A DNA stretch of 64,000 bases from Blepharisma japonicum (Eukaryota > Ciliophora > Heterotrichea > Heterotrichida > Blepharismidae). The notes under the pieces were generated by a model that was given only the letters and a program-made list of their open reading frames with translations, was not told the DNA's origin and did no database searches. The DNA lies in NCBI GenBank assembly GCA_949751835.1, contig CATKHK010000042.1:62001-126000 (forward strand), in the 5' to 3' direction. Numbering within the stretch: position 1 is the first letter of the stretch; the number at the start of each line of letters is the position of its first letter. Both the position numbers and the translations under genes were made by a program. Positions 58,817 to 64,000 of this stretch are shown one piece after another.

Positions 58817-60028
58817 ATGGACAACGAGTGCTCTGAAATGGACATTGAAACAGAGAGCAAATCTTCTACCGAAGGATCATTATTTCTTGACAATATCTCA
58901 TCTTCATGTATATGCTTTGGAGACTTCGAAAGCATAGAAGAAAATATATTAGACGATATCATAGGAGAAATCAAAGATACAGAAGGACTTTGAAAATCAA
59001 AATCAGACGATTATATAATGCAGCTTAAATTAATTGAAGAAGAATATAAAGTAAATAGCGTTTCAATTCAAAACTCAATAGGCAACTTAACTATCCTAAT
59101 GAGAGCAATTTTAATAGACTGAATGATGGAAGTGTGTTCAGATTTGTTACTTCATCGCGAAGTTTTCCATACAGCACTTTCTCATCTTAACCGAGCAGTT
59201 ATGAAAATGACAAATATCAATAAAGATAATATACAAAAAATTGCATTATTGGCAATTTGAATTGCAGCAAAAGAGGAAGAAAAACCTATATGTTTGAAAA
59301 AACTGGTTAAAGTGGCAGATTATGAGGTTCCAAAAGGAGAGATATTAGCGATGGAGAGGGAAGTATTGTATTTGATAGGCTGAAAAATATTCCCTCCTAC
59401 ACATATAACTTATTTAAATTGTCTTCTTGGCGAGTGAGATGAGTTTTTAACAAGCCAATATGGAATTTTTCCATGCAATTCCTATGTATATTTCAAAGGA
59501 CTAAATGAATTCTCAAGGAAAAGAGAGCAAGATCTACTAGATTTCAGGATGATAACTTATAAGCAACTAAACCAATATTCCTATAAAAGATACCGAGAAC
59601 TCATGCAAATCTTAGACACTGTATCTATGGACGTATCCTTTTTAAATTATAAACCATCAACTGCCAGCGGCGCTTTAATTTATGTCATGGTTAGCAAAGC
59701 TTTCAGCGATTCTGAATATCTTCTGCTACGATGAGATGGAATAAAACTTAAAAAGCCTGGAGAAATTGAAGAGAAAAAAATTGTTCATGACACTCTAAGC
59801 TATTTTTTATGCAAAACTTTGTGTCTGAAAAGCATAGAGGAAATTGAAGATTGCGCCAAATATATTCAGCAATTCCTGAGCCTGAATTTCTCCTATCATA
59901 CTCCTATGCCTTATAATAAGAACAGAGATAATGGTAATATAAAGATTGAAAATCAGTATGAAGATTTTTTATCCATTCAAACCTACAATCCTTTCGGTTT
60001 ACGGTTAATTGAGCAAAAGCTTTCTTAA
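58817..60028 (+). CDS. Cyclin, closest to cyclin E
   Basis: 403 aa with seven in-frame TGA=Trp, so under the standard code only fragments remain. Cyclin box about 95-205: LMRAILIDWMMEVCSDLLLH, then REVFHTALSHL, ALLAIWIAAKEEEKP, EILAMEREVLYLIGWKIFPPT and YLNCLL. The MRAxLxDW start and its W (a TGA codon) are invariant in cyclins. The LLHREVFHTA and PPTHITYLN runs are closest to cyclin E, but A/B cannot be excluded by eye. A second cyclin fold follows to about residue 380. No destruction box is obvious in the acidic first 60 residues. Confidence 0.88.
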
Positions 60029-60093
60029 TTTAATTATTTGCTTATTATGTCAAATTTTAATGAAAAATACTCAGGGCTTAATTAAAGACTGCA

Positions 60094-60801
60094 TTATTTC
60101 ATTGGATATGTAGACTTATACTCGTCTAAGCTGTTAGAAATTGTCAGGATTAAGGAATCTATCATATCCAATGGATCTTTATTCTGAGCGTTTGTATCGA
60201 ATTTAATTTTAAAATCTTTTTCTGGAGGTGGCTGTTCGAGTTCAGCTACTTGTGAATTGGGTCTTCTGATTATTTGCAATTCCTGTGTAAGCTCGCTTAC
60301 ATGCTCTTTCAGCTTTTGGGACTCTTTTTCTTTTGACGTTTTAATACGCTCTAGCTCTGACCCAGCCAATGACAACTCCTCTAGCGTTTTATGATAAAAT
60401 TTAGTTAAATCGCCAATATTTTGGTCTTTTTCCCTAACTCTTCCTCTTAAGACTTCATTTTCTGTTTCCATTTCTTTCAGTTTGTGCTTTAATGCATCTA
60501 TTTCTCCTGATGTTGTTGATGATGTAGTCTTCAATCTTTGAGACATGGCTTCAAGCTCTTTAGTTTTTTTAGCTAAAGAACCTTTTGCTTTTTCTAGCTT
60601 TTCATGTAAAGCTTTATTTTCTCTTTCCAGCTCGAGTTTTGCAACCATCAATTGCTCTAACTCTTCTTCAACTTCTAGCTCAAAGCGCTTACTGCTTTCT
60701 GTTTATAAATTACCTTGATACTCTTCGAAGTCCTTTTTGAATGATTCTAATTCTTCATATTTTTCTTCATAGAGTGATTTATAATTTACTTCTTCATCCA
60801 T
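60094..60801 (-). CDS. NudE/NDEL1-like dynein-regulator coiled coil
   Basis: 230 aa from exons 60801-60714 and 60698-60094. Residues about 1-170 are a nearly continuous coiled coil. The start (YKSLYEEKYEELESFKKDFEEYQESSKRFELEVEEELEQL) matches the LIS1/dynein-binding first helix of NudE, with the EFQEGSREYEAELE-like signature of the family. NudE tethers LIS1 to cytoplasmic dynein. The coil is shorter than the animal protein (about 340 aa). The end (PPPEKDFKIKFDT, DPLDMIDSLI) is unusual. Coiled coils align easily, so confidence is moderate. Confidence 0.7.
60699..60713 (-). other. 15-nt intron, NudE-like gene
   Basis: GTAATTTATAAACAG, phase 1, inside EEYQ|ESS; ends CAG, the only such acceptor in the set. 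It contains an in-frame TAA if retained. Confidence 0.85.
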
Positions 60802-60983
60802 CTGAATTTTTTATAAATTTATTTTTGTTGTTAAATAATTATTAGGATATGGAAATAATGATTTTAATTCATATGTATAAATTATTTAATATATCTAACT
60901 TGTGTTGGTATATTGCTTATCAATTGATTTAAAGAAGAGAAACATTGCTTTATATTTGTTATATAATAATCAATATTTATAAA

Positions 60984-62966
60984 ATGTCTAGTATGAGAGG
61001 TTTGACTATGTTTATCTCTGACATAAGGAATTGTCAGAGTAAAGATCTGGAGGAGAAAAGAGTTCTGAAAGAAATGTCCAAGATAAGAGAGCTGTTTTCC
61101 AATACAAGAAAAACCTTAAGTGCATATGATAGGAAGAAATATGTGTGAAAGCTTCTTTACTGTTTTATGCTCGGCTATGACGTTGATTTTGGACATATGG
61201 AAGCAATAAACATGATCTGCTCTCCAAGATATAGTGAAAAATTCACTGGCTACATGGCTGCCTCTCTCCTCTTGCATGCTAATTCTCCATATCTTGAACA
61301 AGTTGTAAATGCTATTAGAAATGATATAGTTTCATATGATATAGCTCACCAGTCTCTAGCATTATCCACTGTAGCAAATCTAGGTGGCCAGCTGCTGACA
61401 GCTGAGCTTTCACAAGATGTAATTCGTATTATCAGAGGAGAAGGTTTTGGACTTGACTTCGAAGTTAACAAAAAGGCACTTACTTGCTTGACAAGGCTAT
61501 ATAAACAAGATAAAACCATTATAAATCCTTCTGAATGGGGTGGCAAAATAACTGATTTGATGGATACAAGGTCAATTGGGATGCTTTTGGCAACAAGCAG
61601 CTTATTATTGGAGATGATGAAACAAAATGGCTATGAAAATTTTATATCATGCTTTACTAAAATTCTCCAGCATCTTTATAGGCTCGTTATGCTTAAAGAA
61701 GTCTCCGCTGATTATTTATACTACCAAACCCCTTGTCCATGGCTCCAAATAAAGCTTCTCAAGCTTTTGCAAATGTTCCCATATCCAACAGAGCCAAGAA
61801 TTTGTTCAGACATTAACGAAGTTCTAGAAAAAATTACTTCACAGACCGAAGTTACCAAAAATGTGAATAAAAATAACACTGACCACGGAATCCTCTTTGA
61901 AGCAATAAATTTAATGATCCACTATAAAGACAACATCCCAGAAAGTTTAAGAACCCAATGCTCAGCCTTGCTTGGGAGGTTTATTTCTGTAAAAGAGCCA
62001 AATATCCGATATATAGGACTTGAAACTATGGCAAAGCTTGCTGAACATCCTGATGGCCAATATATGATAGAAAGACACCAAAGCACTGTGATGATTTCTT
62101 TAAAAGACCCTGACATTTCTATCAGAAAAAGAGCTTTAGACGTGCTTTTCGGGATGTGCAAACAGAGCAATGCTAATGAAATTGTAGGAGAATTATTAGA
62201 TAGTCTCCCTGAAGCACAGTTTAATATTAAAGAAGATTTAGTGCTTAAAACTGCACTATTAGCAGAAAGATTTGGCCAGAATTTGAAGTGGTATATTGAT
62301 GTAATAATAAGGCTAATTACTTTTGCAGGAGATTATGTGTCAAATGATATATGGCATCGAGTAATCCAAGTTGTCACTGGTTTTGGTAACAATATTGATA
62401 CAGAGCTACAAGAGTATGCAGCAACTCAAGCCTATAACGCTTTAAATAATTCCCATGCACACGAAAAAATGGTGAAAATGGGCTCATATTTGATAAGTGA
62501 GTTTAGCCAATACATCGTTAGCAAGCCAGACATGAATCCTCAGGCTTTATTTGAAATTTTAAACAGACATTTCCCTGTATGCTCATCTGAAACTAAATGT
62601 ATGGTCCTCACTGCATATATGAAGCTAAGTCACAATTACCCTGACCTTCTAATGTCTGCAATCCCAGTCTTCGAGCACCATACTATGCATATAGACCCAG
62701 ATCTCCAGCAAAGAGCTATTGAATATTACAACCTCTGCAAAGACACTTATGAAGCCATCAGAAATGAAGTCCTAGACGTCATGCCTACCTTTAGCGAAGA
62801 CATAAAAAACCAAAATATGCTTATTAGAAGAATGGTGCATATGGACCATCATATAGAAGCTGCCAAAACTGAGAAACCTGTAGAAATCAAGCCTAATAAT
62901 ACTCCAGCTGCCCAGGCTCCTCAACAGCCCCCTAAGCCTGCAATTGTTGATCTTTTAGAAATTTAG
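60984..62966 (+). CDS. AP-2 clathrin adaptor alpha subunit trunk, without ear domain
   Basis: 660 aa; one TGA=Trp at 61146-61148 (KKYVWKLL). Nearly full match to the alpha-adaptin trunk: [124 protein letters not shown]. After LQQRAIEYYNL the protein ends with a short hinge and PKPAIVDLLEI. Animal alpha-adaptins continue with an approximately 250-residue appendage that recruits accessory proteins; no such sequence follows (the next gene starts 42 bases on). AP-2 alpha builds the plasma-membrane clathrin coat and binds PIP2. Confidence 0.93.
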
Positions 62967-63007
62967 TTAAGTTTATTTATAAATTAGCATCACTCGTTAT
63001 AAAGTAA

Positions 63008-63187
63008 ATGGCGAAGGAGAAAGTGCATTCGAGTCACAATCAAGGGCACAAGAACCATCGCAACGGGATCAAGAAACCTAAAAAGCAGCTTCATGAATCA
63101 CTCAGAGGCTGTGATTTGAAGTATAGGAAAAATAGACGCTTTGCCCAACTTCATGATCCAAACATACAACACCCCGTTTTAGCCTAA
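63008..63187 (+). CDS. Ribosomal protein eL29
   Basis: 59 aa, too short for usual ORF cut-offs. [34 protein letters not shown], then [16 protein letters not shown], matches eL29 ([45 protein letters not shown]). Part of the large ribosomal subunit. Separated by 41 bases from the AP-2 alpha stop. Confidence 0.95.
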   Translation: [59 protein letters not shown]

Positions 63188-63283
63188 TCTAAAGATTATT
63201 TTTAGCTATGATGCCTTATAATAAGTATAATAAAGATTAGCGATTACAAGAATTCCTAGAATTTTGTTATCAATACTTCAAAA

Positions 63284-64000
63284 ATGATGGCCTTAGCGAA
63301 GAAAATTGTAATTTTCGACGCTGAATTAATTTTCAATATCAGGGGTCTTCAGTTTTGTCTGGCGAGATCAAGTGAAGGGATTGCGTATGAGCTAAAGTCT
63401 GAGATATATCATAAAACTCTGATGGAAGGACTTAGGCTTTTAAATGCTGATGTTCCTAGTGAAATGTTGCGATCTTACTTAAATACTATTAGACCTACTA
63501 TTAATTCGTATCAGACATTAAAAGCGCTATCAGATTCTTCTTCACAGATCAAGCTGCTTAGTTTCTTTGAAAAAGACGTTCTGGAAACGACAATTGAATC
63601 TTTAAAGCCATTTAAAGAATTGCTAGGCGACTTAACTGAGCAGATTATCTATACTTCTGCCAGCACTATTTTGGAGGATCTCCTCCATATCAAGCAGCAT
63701 GAGCATCAAGTTATTGTTGCACACTTTGAGTCTGCTCAGATGCTAAAACAGAATGGATTTCAAGTCTCACATGTAAAATTCCCAAATGAGCCTGGAAATG
63801 ATGAAAGTATAAATAGCTTGAGAGCAATTTTACCAAGCCAACCAGAAGCTTATGATGACTATCAATTATGGAAAGCTTATTATCGGCTGCCAAACCCTTC
63901 TACTGTTAGAGGAAATATTATTCCAGGCTTTGGGAGAGGCAGCAAAGAGCTTGGGTTTCCGACTGCAAATTTAGACCTTATTAACCTTAATAATGCAAAT
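63284..64000 (+). CDS. Riboflavin kinase with degenerate HAD-like N-terminus, 3' end cut by window edge
   Basis: 239 codons visible. The riboflavin-kinase signature begins at residue about 211: TVRGNIIPGFGRGSKELGFPTANLD, whose PTAN binds the nucleotide and Mg2+. Residues 1-190 look like a HAD phosphatase fold: VIFDAELIF at the DxDGT position and IIYTSAS as motif II. The second Asp is Glu, so phosphatase activity is doubtful. Plants fuse an active HAD FMN hydrolase to riboflavin kinase in this order, which supports the reading. It makes FMN from riboflavin and ATP. The start is ATG 63284 or 63287. Confidence 0.88.
   Translation, partial: MMALAKKIVIFDAELIFNIRGLQFCLARSSEGIAYELKSEIYHKTLMEGLRLLNADVPSEMLRSYLNTIRPTINSYQTLKALSDSSSQIKLLSFFEKDVLETTIESLKPFKELLGDLTEQIIYTSASTILEDLLHIKQHEHQVIVAHFESAQMLKQNGFQVSHVKFPNEPGNDESINSLRAILPSQPEAYDDYQLWKAYYRLPNPSTVRGNIIPGFGRGSKELGFPTANLDLINLNNAN

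Overview
This window looks like somatic (macronuclear) DNA of a heterotrich ciliate, most likely Blepharisma. Three things seen in the sequence support this. (1) In-frame TGA falls at positions that are tryptophan in well-known families (DNAL1 ELW, CDPK HPW, E2F IQW, cyclin IDW, calcineurin ILWSDP, TARG1 LNW), while TAA (mostly) and TAG end genes at the expected places. (2) There are 13 introns of 15 nt (one of 16 nt), all GTA...AG with an A six bases from the 3' end. (3) The DNA is AT-rich and tightly packed, with about 40 genes in 64 kb and many gene pairs separated by tens of bases. The TGA=Trp code argues against Stentor, which has similar tiny introns but the standard code. No gene is interrupted by an eliminated element, and no transposon, CRISPR, tRNA or telomere repeat was seen. 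All coordinates below use TGA=Trp and spliced exons.

Left part (1-26 kb): histone H2B (cut by the window edge), a voltage-sensor-like protein, a long TPR protein, a small BET protein (bromodomain plus NET), a four-helix membrane RING-H2 protein, calcineurin A, a P3A proton ATPase, a C2H2 zinc-finger protein, a giant GAF/PAS phosphodiesterase (PDE), a divergent kinase-fold protein, an AAA ATPase, UNC119, the outer-arm dynein LRR light chain DNAL1, and several small membrane or secreted proteins.

Middle (26-46 kb): a FAAH-type amidase, a six-helix membrane PDE, a calcium-dependent protein kinase, mRNA guanylyltransferase and Elongator subunit ELP4 (divergent start codons only 6 bp apart), a CXC-repeat secreted protein, an ArfGAP-like protein without the arginine finger, an M14 carboxypeptidase, an STK32/YANK-like kinase, E2F, and a cGMP-dependent protein kinase with four cyclic-nucleotide-binding folds.

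Right part (46-64 kb): a POC5-like coiled coil, CLPTM1, a second giant GAF/PAS PDE, an RBR-like protein without its catalytic cysteine, a TARG1 macrodomain fused to a lysine-rich tail, a cyclin E-like cyclin, a NudE-like protein, an AP-2 alpha subunit without an ear domain, ribosomal protein eL29 and riboflavin kinase (cut by the right edge).

The main theme is second-messenger signalling: three PDEs and a PKG for cyclic nucleotides; calcineurin and a CDPK for calcium. Smaller themes are cilia and dynein (DNAL1, UNC119, NudE-like, POC5-like) and cell-cycle control (E2F, cyclin). The most unusual items are the two six-GAF PDE paralogs, which share a Gln-to-Glu change at the purine-binding glutamine, and the TARG1 fusion.
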